A DNA stretch of 22,024 nt from contig CAZJKC010000024.1 in the NCBI GenBank assembly GCA_964546565.1, forward strand, positions 1 through 22,024, in the 5' to 3' direction. Position 1 is the stretch's first letter. The number at the start of each line of letters is the position of its first letter. A program made the position numbers and the translations under genes. The stretch is from CAG-826 sp964546565 (GTDB lineage: Bacteria > Bacillota_I > Bacilli_A > RFN20 > CAG-826). Below are positions 8,143-15,655 of this stretch, in pieces. The notes beneath the pieces are model-generated. The model did not search any database. It was not told the origin of the DNA and saw only the letters and a list, made by a program, of their open reading frames with translations.

Positions 8143-8183
8143 AAACTCCGTAAGCAAATTTATTTATAAGGAGGGCATGATAT

Positions 8184-9212
8184 ATGTCAGTTAAAGTTGC
8201 TATTAATGGATTCGGCCGTATTGGACGTTTAGCATTTAGACAAATGTTTGGCGCCGAAGGATATGAAGTCGTTGCAATCAACGATTTAACGAGCCCTAAG
8301 ATGTTGGCTCATTTATTAAAATACGATTCTGCTCAAGGTCGTTACGCTCTTGCAGACAAGGTTACTTGTTCTGAAGAAGGCGCAAGTGAAGGATGGATTG
8401 CTGTTGATGGTAAGAAAATCCGCATTTATGCTGAAAAAGATGCGACTAACTGCCCATGGGGTGAATTAGATGTTGATGTTGTTTTAGAATGTACAGGATT
8501 TTATTGTTCCAAAGAAAAATCTATGGCACACATCAATGCTGGAGCAAAGAAAGTTATTATTTCCGCTCCTGCAGGAAAAGATTTAAAGACAATCGTTTAT
8601 GGTGTTAATGAAGATACATTAACCGATGATGATTTAATTATCTCGGCTGCTTCATGTACTACCAACTGTTTAGCACCAATGGCTAAAGCTTTAAATGATT
8701 ATGCACCAATTCAATCAGGTATTATGACCACTGTTCACGCTTATACTGGTGATCAAATGGTTTTAGATGGACCACATAGAAAAGGTGATTTACGCCGCGC
8801 TCGTGCTGCTGCTGTAAATATTGTTCCAAATTCAACTGGTGCTGCTAAAGCTATTGGACTTGTTATTCCTGAATTAAATGGTAAACTCATTGGTTCAGCT
8901 CAACGTGTTCCAGTTCCAACCGGTTCAACCACTATTTTAGTTGCAGTTGTGAAGGCTGATGAATTGACCGCTGCTGATATTAATGCCGCTATGAAAGCTA
9001 AGGCAAGCCCATCATTTGGTTATACTGAAGAACCATTAGTTTCATCGGATATTGTTGGTATTACCTATGGTTCATTATTTGATGCTACTCAAACAATGGT
9101 TAGCAAAATTAGTGATGGCTTATATCATGTTCAAGTCGTTGCCTGGTATGATAATGAAAATTCTTATACATGCCAATTTGTGCGTTTAGCAAAAGCATTT
9201 GCTAAGGCATAA
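8184..9212 (+). CDS. gap: Glyceraldehyde-3-phosphate dehydrogenase, type I
   Basis: Catalyses oxidative phosphorylation of glyceraldehyde-3-phosphate to 1,3-bisphosphoglycerate with NAD in glycolysis. It has 342 residues. The Rossmann motif NGFGRIGR is at 8-15, and D34 in AINDL is the residue that favours NAD over NADP. The catalytic cysteine is C158 in SCTTNCLAP, and the partner base is H185 in TTVHAYTGDQ. Conserved NSTGAAKAIG and WYDNENSY segments are present. The start is fixed by AAGGAGGG eight bases upstream. It leads gap-pgk-tpiA, with a terminator right after its stop. The NAD-type signature and glycolytic neighbours point to the catabolic GapA role rather than gluconeogenic GapB. Confidence 0.98.
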   Translation: MSVKVAINGFGRIGRLAFRQMFGAEGYEVVAINDLTSPKMLAHLLKYDSAQGRYALADKVTCSEEGASEGWIAVDGKKIRIYAEKDATNCPWGELDVDVVLECTGFYCSKEKSMAHINAGAKKVIISAPAGKDLKTIVYGVNEDTLTDDDLIISAASCTTNCLAPMAKALNDYAPIQSGIMTTVHAYTGDQMVLDGPHRKGDLRRARAAAVNIVPNSTGAAKAIGLVIPELNGKLIGSAQRVPVPTGSTTILVAVVKADELTAADINAAMKAKASPSFGYTEEPLVSSDIVGITYGSLFDATQTMVSKISDGLYHVQVVAWYDNENSYTCQFVRLAKAFAKA

Positions 9213-9230
9213 TTAAACAAATAAACATGC

Positions 9231-9260
9231 ATAGGCGTCATAAAAGACGCCTATTTTTTT
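9231..9260 (+). terminator. Intrinsic terminator between gap and pgk
   Basis: ATAGGCGTC (9231-9239) pairs perfectly with GACGCCTAT (9246-9254) around the loop ATAAAA, followed by a run of T to 9260. It begins 18 bases after the gap stop codon, and the pgk ribosome site follows six bases later. Because no separate pgk promoter is evident, this is probably a partial terminator that reduces read-through into pgk-tpiA, or a 3' stabiliser of a gap-only mRNA. Confidence 0.85.
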
Positions 9261-9279
9261 CAAAAAAGGAGAATAAAAA

Positions 9280-10485
9280 ATGAAAAAAGTTAATGAAATA
9301 AATGTCGGTGGCAAAGTTGTTTTAGTGCGTTGTGATTTTAATGTTCCTTTAAAAGATGGAGCGATTAGAGATGATAACCGTATTAAAGCTGCTTTACCAA
9401 CAATTAAAGAATTACTTTCTAAAGGTGCTCGTGTTGTATTGATGTCACATCTTGGAAAGGTTGACCACAAAGATCCTATAAAATGTGCGGAAAACAAAAA
9501 GAAAAACAATCTTGCTCCTGTAGCGGCTCGCTTAAGCGAATTATTAGGACAAGATGTAGCTTTCTCGGAAGCCACAAGAGGCGAAGAGCTCAAAGAATTA
9601 GTCCATGCTTTAAAAGATGGCGAAGTTCTTTTAGTTCAAAATACTCGTTATGAAAAAGGCGAAACAAAGAATGATGCTGAATTAGCTAAAGAATGGGCCT
9701 CCCTTGCGGATGCTTTTGTAATGGATGCCTTTGGTTCAGCACACCGTGCTCATGCTTCCACATTCGGTATTCCCGAAATCTTAAAGAATGAAGGAAAAGA
9801 AGTCGCTGTTGGCTATTTAGTAGAAAAAGAAGTCGAAAATCTTGCGAAAGTAGTTGATTGCCACGATCGTCCATATGTCGCTATATTAGGTGGCTTTAAA
9901 GTTTCAGATAAAATTAAAGTTATTGAAAGTTTATTAAAAAAATGTGACAAAATATTAATTGGTGGGGCTATGGCTTATACATTCTTAAAAGCTTTAGGTA
10001 ATGAAATTGGTGATTCACCATGTGAAGTCGATCAATTGGATTACGCTAAACGTTGTTTAGAAGAGGCCAATGGTCGTATTGTCTTACCAGTGGATTTTGT
10101 TGTAGCTGATTCTTTTGATAATCCAACGCAAATTGTGACCACCGAAGGTCGTAATTTACCAGCCGGATATGAAGGAATGGATATTGGTCCAAAAACTATT
10201 GCTTTATATAAAGATGAAATTTCTAAGGCGAAAACTGTTTTCTGGAATGGACCAATGGGTGTTTTTGAAAAAGAACAATTTACAGCTGGTACAGTTGCTA
10301 TTTGTGAAGCTTGCGCCGCTATTAAAGACCATGCATTTGCTGTTTGCGGTGGCGGTGATTCCGCTGCGGCAGTTGCGCAATTTGGTTTCAAAGCAGAATT
10401 TGGACACGTTTCAACCGGTGGCGGTGCCTCTCTTGAAATGATTGAAAATGACGGCCATCTTCCTGGTATTGATGTTATTAAGTAG
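9280..10485 (+). CDS. pgk: Phosphoglycerate kinase
   Basis: Transfers phosphate from 1,3-bisphosphoglycerate to ADP in glycolysis. It has 401 residues, a normal monomeric bacterial length. Motifs: substrate-binding VRCDFNVPL (16-24), LMSHLGK (54-60; the family often has SHLGRP), NTRYEKGE (121-128), DAFGSAHRAHAS (149-160), nucleotide-domain LGGFKVSDKI (203-212; the usual Ala after GG is Phe), WNGPMGVFE and CGGGDSAAA. The two Rossmann domains are complete. The ATG follows AAGGAG (9266-9271) by eight bases, directly after the gap terminator. tpiA follows nine bases after its stop, so the two are cotranscribed. Confidence 0.97.
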   Translation: MKKVNEINVGGKVVLVRCDFNVPLKDGAIRDDNRIKAALPTIKELLSKGARVVLMSHLGKVDHKDPIKCAENKKKNNLAPVAARLSELLGQDVAFSEATRGEELKELVHALKDGEVLLVQNTRYEKGETKNDAELAKEWASLADAFVMDAFGSAHRAHASTFGIPEILKNEGKEVAVGYLVEKEVENLAKVVDCHDRPYVAILGGFKVSDKIKVIESLLKKCDKILIGGAMAYTFLKALGNEIGDSPCEVDQLDYAKRCLEEANGRIVLPVDFVVADSFDNPTQIVTTEGRNLPAGYEGMDIGPKTIALYKDEISKAKTVFWNGPMGVFEKEQFTAGTVAICEACAAIKDHAFAVCGGGDSAAAVAQFGFKAEFGHVSTGGGASLEMIENDGHLPGIDVIK

Positions 10486-10494
10486 GAATTAAAT

Positions 10495-11253
10495 ATGAGA
10501 AAAAAACTATTACTTGGCAATTGGAAGATGAATAAAACCATTGCTGAAGCTAAAGAATTTGCTTGTCTTTCTTTAGAAATGGCAAAACAAGCGGCTAAAA
10601 ATAATATTGATATTGGTGTCGCTCCAACTTTTTTAGGACTTGATGTTATAAAAAAGAATAATCCTAGCTTGATAGTGGCTGCTCAAAATGTTAATGAAAA
10701 TGATGCGGGCGCCTATACTGGCGAAATATCGGTACCGATGCTTGAAGAAATCGGTATTGATTGGGTTATTATTGGTCATTCAGAAAGAAGAATGTACAAC
10801 AATGAAACTAATGCGTCATGCAATAAGAAAATAGCTCGTTTATTAAAAAGTCATATGACTCCTGTTTATTGTGTTGGTGAGACTCTTACTCAATATGAGA
10901 ATGGGGAGACAAAAAGTGTTGTTTATGAACAATTATCAGTAGGATTAAAGGATCTTACAAAAGATTCAGTTAAAGATATTGTTATTGCTTATGAACCAGT
11001 TTGGTCTATTGGTACTGGCAAGAATGCTAGTAAAGAAATCGCTGAAGATGTTTGTGCATTTATTCGCTCTACATTAAAAGATTTATTTGGTGAAGATGTA
11101 GCGGAAAGTATTCGTGTATTATATGGTGGATCTGTTAAACCTGAAAACATTCATGATTATTTAACGATGCCTAATATCGATGGAGCTCTTGTAGGTGGAG
11201 CATCATTAAAATTGGATTCTTTCCAAGCGATGCTTCAAAATATCATTAAATAA
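10495..11253 (+). CDS. tpiA: Triose-phosphate isomerase
   Basis: Interconverts dihydroxyacetone phosphate and glyceraldehyde-3-phosphate. It is a 252-residue TIM barrel. Catalytic residues are visible: K11 in GNWKMNKT, H95 in IIGHSERR, and E167 in AYEPVWSIGTGK, the last leading into the flexible phosphate-gripping loop. The C-terminal phosphate-binding segments LYGGSVKPEN and GALVGGASLK are also present. The ribosome site AGGA overlaps the pgk stop codon, so translation is probably coupled to pgk. No clear terminator follows; read-through to the next gene cannot be excluded. gpmI and eno, often next in Bacillota, are not here. Confidence 0.98.
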   Translation: MRKKLLLGNWKMNKTIAEAKEFACLSLEMAKQAAKNNIDIGVAPTFLGLDVIKKNNPSLIVAAQNVNENDAGAYTGEISVPMLEEIGIDWVIIGHSERRMYNNETNASCNKKIARLLKSHMTPVYCVGETLTQYENGETKSVVYEQLSVGLKDLTKDSVKDIVIAYEPVWSIGTGKNASKEIAEDVCAFIRSTLKDLFGEDVAESIRVLYGGSVKPENIHDYLTMPNIDGALVGGASLKLDSFQAMLQNIIK

Positions 11254-11309
11254 TTTATACACTGTATAAGACGTGTCTACTTTTTAAATATTATATTTTG
11301 AAAACTATA

Positions 11310-11318
11310 TGGTATTAT
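11310..11318 (+). promoter_or_regulatory. Possible extended -10 promoter of the BI-1 family gene
   Basis: TGG followed directly by TATTAT (5 of 6 to TATAAT) makes an extended -10 element 34 bases before the chosen start. The -35 region is poor, which extended -10 promoters tolerate. The 98-base spacer after tpiA and the separate terminator downstream suggest a unit of its own. Confidence 0.4.
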
Positions 11319-11351
11319 TTTTATAGTTCTTAATGAAAGGAGATTATGTTG

Positions 11352-12044
11352 ATGGAAAGAAGATATGAAGTTAACACAACCCAAAGTTCAACTAAGGCTA
11401 TTGGTAAGACCTTTGGATGGATGGCAATTGCGTTATTAGTTACTTTTGCGGTTGCATTTTTAGGAGCGTATTTGTTGATTAATGTATTATCACCAGAGGT
11501 GTATTATACAATATTAATCAGTGCAAGTATTTTACAGTTTATTTTAGTTTTTATTATTCAATTTAAGGGCGTATTTAGTAAGAAGCAGGGATCGGTTATT
11601 GTGCCATTTATGCTATATTCGATATGCATGGGTGTAATTATATCCTCGGTCATTGCGATTACAAATATTCAAGCAATTATCACGGCTTGTGGTGCGACCG
11701 TCATTTGTTTTGGATTGATGGCGTTTGTTGGATATTTTAATAAATCGAATATTAATGTCATGTCGATTATCGCTATGGGATTAGGCGGTGGAGCCTTGAT
11801 GCTTTCATTAGTCAATATCTTATTAGGCTATAATGACGCTATATCTTGGATTGTATCATTTGCCGTATTTGCTTTTGTTTTATTAATAACCATTATCGAT
11901 ATTTATCGCTTGAAGATGGTTGCAGAATCGGGGCAAATGACGGAGAATCTTGCTATTTATTTTGCTTTTAACATCTATTATGATTTTATTATGATTTTCT
12001 TACGCGTCTTAAGCTTTGTTGCAAGATTTACACACGACAATTAA
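11352..12044 (+). CDS. BI-1/YccA (Bax inhibitor-1) family membrane protein
   Basis: A 230-residue integral membrane protein with about seven hydrophobic helices from residue 22 to the C-terminus. It belongs to the Bax-inhibitor-1/YccA/YetJ family, whose Bacillus member YetJ is a pH-sensitive calcium leak channel and whose E. coli member YccA modulates FtsH. The two conserved aspartates that form the pH sensor in YetJ appear to be present as D183 (TIIDIYRLK) and D211 (YYDFIMIFLR). The cytoplasmic N-terminal tail is short and polar. I chose the ATG at 11352 because AAAGGAG (11336-11342) is nine bases away; an ATG at 11346 would be only three bases from it. It stands alone between glycolysis and the sugar operon. 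Physiological role uncertain. Confidence 0.9.
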   Translation: MERRYEVNTTQSSTKAIGKTFGWMAIALLVTFAVAFLGAYLLINVLSPEVYYTILISASILQFILVFIIQFKGVFSKKQGSVIVPFMLYSICMGVIISSVIAITNIQAIITACGATVICFGLMAFVGYFNKSNINVMSIIAMGLGGGALMLSLVNILLGYNDAISWIVSFAVFAFVLLITIIDIYRLKMVAESGQMTENLAIYFAFNIYYDFIMIFLRVLSFVARFTHDN

Positions 12045-12053
12045 AAAATAAAG

Positions 12054-12088
12054 AGTTATCAAAGATTAATTTCAATGATAACTTTTTT
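12054..12088 (+). terminator. Intrinsic terminator after the BI-1 family gene
   Basis: AGTTATCA (12054-12061) pairs perfectly with TGATAACT (12076-12083) over a 14-base loop, followed by a T run to 12088. Flanking A and T runs lengthen the stem and could make it work in both directions. It starts ten bases after the stop codon and separates this gene from the maltodextrin operon. Confidence 0.75.
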
Positions 12089-12150
12089 ATTTAAATCAAT
12101 TGAAATACTCTTCATTACATTAATATTAAAGTATTAAAAAAGAAAAAAAT

Positions 12151-12195
12151 AACAATTTTTTACGTAAAACAATGAAAAACCGTACGAAAATTGTT
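12151..12195. promoter_or_regulatory. Inverted-repeat control element before the maltodextrin operon
   Basis: AACAATTTT (12151-12159) and AAAATTGTT (12187-12195) are perfect inverted copies, and TACG (12161-12164) also matches CGTA (12181-12184). Overlapping the left arm is a perfect 12-bp palindrome, TTTTACGTAAAA (12158-12169), with the central CG typical of LacI-family operators; CGTACG (12181-12186) is a second small palindrome. The right arm runs into a T run (to 12201), so as RNA it would also look like a terminator. It could be an operator for a MalR-like repressor, or an attenuator if transcription starts upstream. Confidence 0.45.
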
Positions 12196-12204
12196 TTTTT
12201 TCTC

Positions 12205-12231
12205 TTGAAAGGGCTATCATAATAATATAAT
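12205..12231 (+). promoter_or_regulatory. Probable promoter of the maltodextrin operon
   Basis: TTGAAA (12205-12210, 5 of 6) and a perfect TATAAT (12226-12231) separated by 15 bases, shorter than the ideal 17, which may make it weak or activator-dependent. A second weak candidate lies upstream: TTGAAA (12100-12105) and TATTAA (12124-12129) with 18 bases between. Confidence 0.5.
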
Positions 12232-12242
12232 ATATTATTAAA

Positions 12243-12257
12243 GAAGCAAAATGCTTC
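12243..12257. repeat. Leader hairpin before the binding-protein gene
   Basis: GAAGCA and TGCTTC are perfect inverted copies around AAA, lying between the promoter and the AAAGGA ribosome site. It could be a small mRNA hairpin that protects the 5' end or tunes translation, or an operator just downstream of the start point. Confidence 0.35.
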
Positions 12258-12273
12258 AAAGAAAGGAAAATTT

Positions 12274-13566
12274 ATGAAAAAGACTATTTTACCATTGTGT
12301 GGAGCTCTTTTATTATCTGCCGGTTTAGTCGCTTGTGGCGGTAATGGCGGTAATACTGATAATAAAAGCGATAACACAAAAACAAGTGAAAGTACTCAAA
12401 AAGAAAAAGTTTATTTAAGTTTATGGGTACCTTCAGAACAAGTTGAATGGGCGGAAGAAAGAATCGAGGCATTTAAAGCTGACCCATCTAACGCCAATAA
12501 GGATATTAAAGTTGATATCCAAGCTGCACAAGAAGGAGACATTCAAGAAAAAGTTAAGAATGACCCTGAAGCGGCTGCTGATGTATTCTTCTTTTCAGGC
12601 GACCATTTAGGCGTCTTATATGACGGAGGATATTTATATCCATATAGTGAATCTGTTAGCAATTATGTTAAAGGAACAATGCCCGATAACATTTATGCAT
12701 CAGGAACTGTTGGCGAACAATTATATGGTATTCCATATACACCAAATACATATTTCATGTATTATGATAGCTCCAAAATTACCGCTGATGACGCTAAAGA
12801 TTTAGATAAAATTTTAGAAAAAGGTAAAGTGATATTTGATATCGATAATGGATGGTATCAAACAGCTTTCTGGTATGGTACTGGTGTTCGCTTCTTTGGT
12901 GAAGACGGCAAAGATCCTACACAAGCTAATTTAGATTCAAATGAAGGCAAGATTGCCGCTAAAGCCATCCGTAATTATGCTTTAAATCCAAATTTCATTA
13001 ATGGTGGCGATGTCGAAATCAAATCATTATTCACTAAAGATAATGCCGATAATATTGTTGCTGTTGTTGGCGGATCATGGATTTCCGAAAGCTTAATTTC
13101 GTCATTCGGTGAAGATTTAGAAGCAACCATGCTTCCTGTTTTCCATTATGATGGTACCGAATACTATATGTACGCAACTGGTGACTGGAAAAAATGTGGT
13201 ATTTCTAAATACACAAATAAACCTATTGAAGCGCAACAACTTGCTTTGTGGTTAACAAATAAAGATTCAGCTTTATCAAAATTACAAAGATTCAATGAAG
13301 CTCCAGTCTTAACTGAACTTAATTCTAATGAAGTTGTACTTTCAAACAAGATTGCTCAAGCTTCTATACAACAAACAGCTGGTGATAATAAACACGTTGT
13401 TTTACAACCAAGTATTTCACAAATGTCTAACTGGTGGTCAGCTGCAGAATCATATGGAAAAGCTCTTATTGCCGCAAAAGATGCTGGTGAAGAGTTTAGT
13501 GATACTCTATGTGAAGAATGGGCTGCTAAATTACAAGAAGATCTTTTGAAAAAATTGACTGCATAG
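12274..13566 (+). CDS. malE: Maltose/maltodextrin ABC transporter substrate-binding lipoprotein
   Basis: Cluster-1 (MalE type) extracellular sugar-binding protein of 430 residues. The N-terminus is a lipoprotein signal: MKKT, hydrophobic stretch, then LVAC with lipid-anchored C21, followed by a flexible Gly/Asn/Ser/Thr-rich linker to about residue 45. The mature protein starts with LSLWVPSEQVEWAEERIEAF, typical of the lobe-I opening strand and helix, and DVFFFSGDHLGVLYDGG matches the family. Many Trp and Tyr residues fit stacking on sugar rings. Specificity for maltodextrins is inferred from the two GH13 enzymes and MalK in the operon. The ribosome site AAAGGA lies about six bases upstream. 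It is separated from the permease genes by a strong hairpin, which would favour a high ratio of binding protein to permease. Confidence 0.92.
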   Translation: MKKTILPLCGALLLSAGLVACGGNGGNTDNKSDNTKTSESTQKEKVYLSLWVPSEQVEWAEERIEAFKADPSNANKDIKVDIQAAQEGDIQEKVKNDPEAAADVFFFSGDHLGVLYDGGYLYPYSESVSNYVKGTMPDNIYASGTVGEQLYGIPYTPNTYFMYYDSSKITADDAKDLDKILEKGKVIFDIDNGWYQTAFWYGTGVRFFGEDGKDPTQANLDSNEGKIAAKAIRNYALNPNFINGGDVEIKSLFTKDNADNIVAVVGGSWISESLISSFGEDLEATMLPVFHYDGTEYYMYATGDWKKCGISKYTNKPIEAQQLALWLTNKDSALSKLQRFNEAPVLTELNSNEVVLSNKIAQASIQQTAGDNKHVVLQPSISQMSNWWSAAESYGKALIAAKDAGEEFSDTLCEEWAAKLQEDLLKKLTA

Positions 13567-13579
13567 TTATTGATTTATT

Positions 13580-13618
13580 AATTACAGTCTAGTCAGTTAA
13601 TGGCTAGGCTGTAATTTT
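13580..13618 (+). terminator. Intercistronic hairpin between malE and malF
   Basis: AATTACAGTCTAG (13580-13592) pairs with CTAGGCTGTAATT (13604-13616), a continuous 13-bp stem with one U-G pair and an 11-base loop, followed by a short T run. It starts 14 bases after the malE stop. It probably causes partial termination or shields the malE mRNA from 3' decay, as is known for binding-protein genes at the head of ABC operons. Confidence 0.75.
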
Positions 13619-13680
13619 CCATTTAGGCTTAATTTGTATAAATTTTATTGTTAAAGTTGTATGCTAAGGAGGCTAATCTA

Positions 13681-15654
13681 ATGCCAAACTTTATTAAAAA
13701 AATTCGCATATGGATTAAAAAACATCGGTCTTTATATTTTACTTTATCGGTTTTGTTTAGTTTGATATTATTAGATATTTTTATCTTAATTGGAATTAAT
13801 AATCAAATGAGTTTAATGAGTGTTATAATCATTGGATGTTTGATTTTATTATTATGTGGTTCTATATTCTTAATAATTTTTAAAAAATCTAATACGGTTA
13901 ATATAGAGCAAGAAGACGAAGACTCTTCCGATAATCTTTTTTTAAATATTGTTTCATTAGGCATTTATCCTTTATTGAAAACAATCCGTTATCAAAAAGA
14001 GGAACGAGAACAATTAGGAAAGACACTTTTTGATTATACTTTTATAGATTTATTAAAAATGACTCGTTTTGAGCGTTTTGCTATTAAAGTATCTAAATTT
14101 TTCTTTAAATGTGGAAGTATTTTAAAAGACATTGTGTTATTTATTCCACGTTCACTTAAAAAAATAGGATGCGCTATTGCGCGTTGCTTTAGTGATTTAT
14201 TTTATTCCTTTAAGCATGGTGATGCCAGTACTAAACTAAACTTTTTATTTTTAGGAAGTGCAAATATTGGTCATAAACAAATAGGGCATGGAATTGTTAT
14301 GTTGCTTTACCAAGTCTTATATTTTTTCTATTTGTTCTATAATATGACGGGTATTAATCATCTTATAGGTTTCTTTACATTAGGAACAGTAGAAACTCAT
14401 GAGGAAACATTTTGTACTGAAATTATCCCGGGTGTTCCTGATTGTACTGCTGTTAAAGTTGTAGCCGGAGATGATTCTGCTAAATTCTTATTATTTGGTA
14501 TCATGGGTATTTTAATGCTCATTATCTTTATAGCAGTGTATATTTCAAGCAATAAAAACGCTATTAAATTACAAGAAAAATGTGAAGAAGGTAGAAAGCC
14601 ACAAACATTTAAAGAAGAATTATTAGATTACACTAATAGTAAGTTCCATCGTTTGATTTTAGCGTTACCAATTATTGGAGTTTTCTTTTTCACTATTTTA
14701 CCTTTAATTGATATGATTTTGATGGCCTTTACAAATTACGATGCTAATCATCAAACGCCCACGCATTTATTTACTTGGACAGGTTTTGAAACATTTAAAG
14801 ATTTGTTTGGATCATCAAATATTTCAACGGCATTTTGGCCGATTTTATCATGGACAATTATTTGGGCAATATTGGCAACAGTTACAAACTATATTCTAGG
14901 AATTATTATGTCTTTAATTATTAATAGAAAGAGCATCAAGTTTAAAAAAGTATGGCGTTCAGCTTTGGTTTTATCTATTGCTGTTCCACAATTTGTTTCT
15001 CTTTTAGCAATGAATAAGTTTTTATCAAAAACCGGTTATTTAAATCAATTATTAGAAGCTATGGGTTTCTATGAATTAGGATGGGTTAAAAGTATTTTTG
15101 GTGATAATGTATCAAATTCAGTAATAACTGGAGGAGGCGGTATCGATTGGTTAAGTAATAATGGTACACAATCGATGACGTTATTTGGTAAAACATATCA
15201 AGTCTTATTAGCCAAGCCGACAATTATTATTGTTAATTTATGGGTCGGTATTCCTTATGCTGTTTTAAGTAATACGGGTATTCTCATGAATATTCCTGCT
15301 GATTTATATGAATCAGCTCGAATTGATGGAGCTTCACCGATTAAGCAATTCTTTAAGATTACTTTACCATATATTATATTTGTGACAGCTCCGGCAACAA
15401 TTACGCAGTTTATTGGTAATATTAATAACTTCAATGTTATTTACTTCTTATCTGGTGGTGGACCAACAACGGGAACATTAGAAGCAGGTAAAACGGATTT
15501 ATTAATTACTTGGTTATATAAATTGACGGTTAATAAAAATTACTTTAATTTAGCATCCACTATCGGTATAATATCATTCATTTTCTGTTCTATAATTGGA
15601 TTGATAATGTATAAAAACTCAAAGAGTGTTAAAGATGAGGAGGCGTTCATGTAA
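13681..15654 (+). CDS. malF: Maltodextrin ABC transporter permease MalF with long N-terminal extension
   Basis: Membrane permease that pairs with MalG to form the sugar channel. It has 657 residues; many MalF/MsmF-type permeases have about 290-310 and E. coli MalF 514. The core begins near residue 324 and ends in a proper EAA coupling motif (543-562: ESARIDGAS...FFKITLP) that docks on MalK. The extra 320 residues hold two helices (17-39, 45-67), an acidic linker, a basic amphipathic segment (about 95-180), a DASTKLNFLFLGSANIGHKQ stretch leading to a helix (203-222), an outside loop with C245 and C255, and a further helix (266-288). I start at ATG 13681 because AAGGAGG (13666-13672) is eight bases away; an upstream in-frame TTG at 13648 has no such site. 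malG follows immediately. Confidence 0.9.
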   Translation: MPNFIKKIRIWIKKHRSLYFTLSVLFSLILLDIFILIGINNQMSLMSVIIIGCLILLLCGSIFLIIFKKSNTVNIEQEDEDSSDNLFLNIVSLGIYPLLKTIRYQKEEREQLGKTLFDYTFIDLLKMTRFERFAIKVSKFFFKCGSILKDIVLFIPRSLKKIGCAIARCFSDLFYSFKHGDASTKLNFLFLGSANIGHKQIGHGIVMLLYQVLYFFYLFYNMTGINHLIGFFTLGTVETHEETFCTEIIPGVPDCTAVKVVAGDDSAKFLLFGIMGILMLIIFIAVYISSNKNAIKLQEKCEEGRKPQTFKEELLDYTNSKFHRLILALPIIGVFFFTILPLIDMILMAFTNYDANHQTPTHLFTWTGFETFKDLFGSSNISTAFWPILSWTIIWAILATVTNYILGIIMSLIINRKSIKFKKVWRSALVLSIAVPQFVSLLAMNKFLSKTGYLNQLLEAMGFYELGWVKSIFGDNVSNSVITGGGGIDWLSNNGTQSMTLFGKTYQVLLAKPTIIIVNLWVGIPYAVLSNTGILMNIPADLYESARIDGASPIKQFFKITLPYIIFVTAPATITQFIGNINNFNVIYFLSGGGPTTGTLEAGKTDLLITWLYKLTVNKNYFNLASTIGIISFIFCSIIGLIMYKNSKSVKDEEAFM

Positions 15655-15655
15655 T

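Larger units (their letters stand above)
7850..8183. other. Divergent intergenic region clpP/gap
   Basis: This 334-base spacer holds no convincing ORF or RNA gene. It must carry the clpP promoter (minus strand; I could not choose one in the A/T-rich DNA) and the gap promoter (plus strand). It also contains an 8-bp self-complementary CGCTAGCG (7963-7970) and two inverted repeats upstream of the gap promoter, listed separately. Confidence 0.7.

Noticed and set aside
9213..9593. Minus-strand ORF of 126 codons opposite the start of pgk
   Set aside because: It lies over the gap terminator and the clearly coding pgk N-terminus, has low-complexity composition and no ribosome site or known motif; it is a shadow.
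10041..10541. Minus-strand ORF of 166 codons opposite the pgk 3' half, plus a plus-strand ORF at 10169-10441
   Set aside because: Both overlap conserved pgk sequence in other frames and show no family features.
11254..11295. Possible terminator after tpiA (AGAC/GTCT near 11270)
   Set aside because: The arms leave only a two-base loop and an asymmetric bulge, so a stable hairpin with a T run cannot form.
12158..12186. Catabolite-responsive element (cre) before malE
   Set aside because: The palindromes have a central CG, but the TGNAANCGNTTNCA pattern with correct spacing is not met.
12126..12472. Minus-strand ORFs over the maltodextrin promoter and malE start
   Set aside because: They arise from A-rich leader and signal-peptide DNA and carry no recognisable domain.
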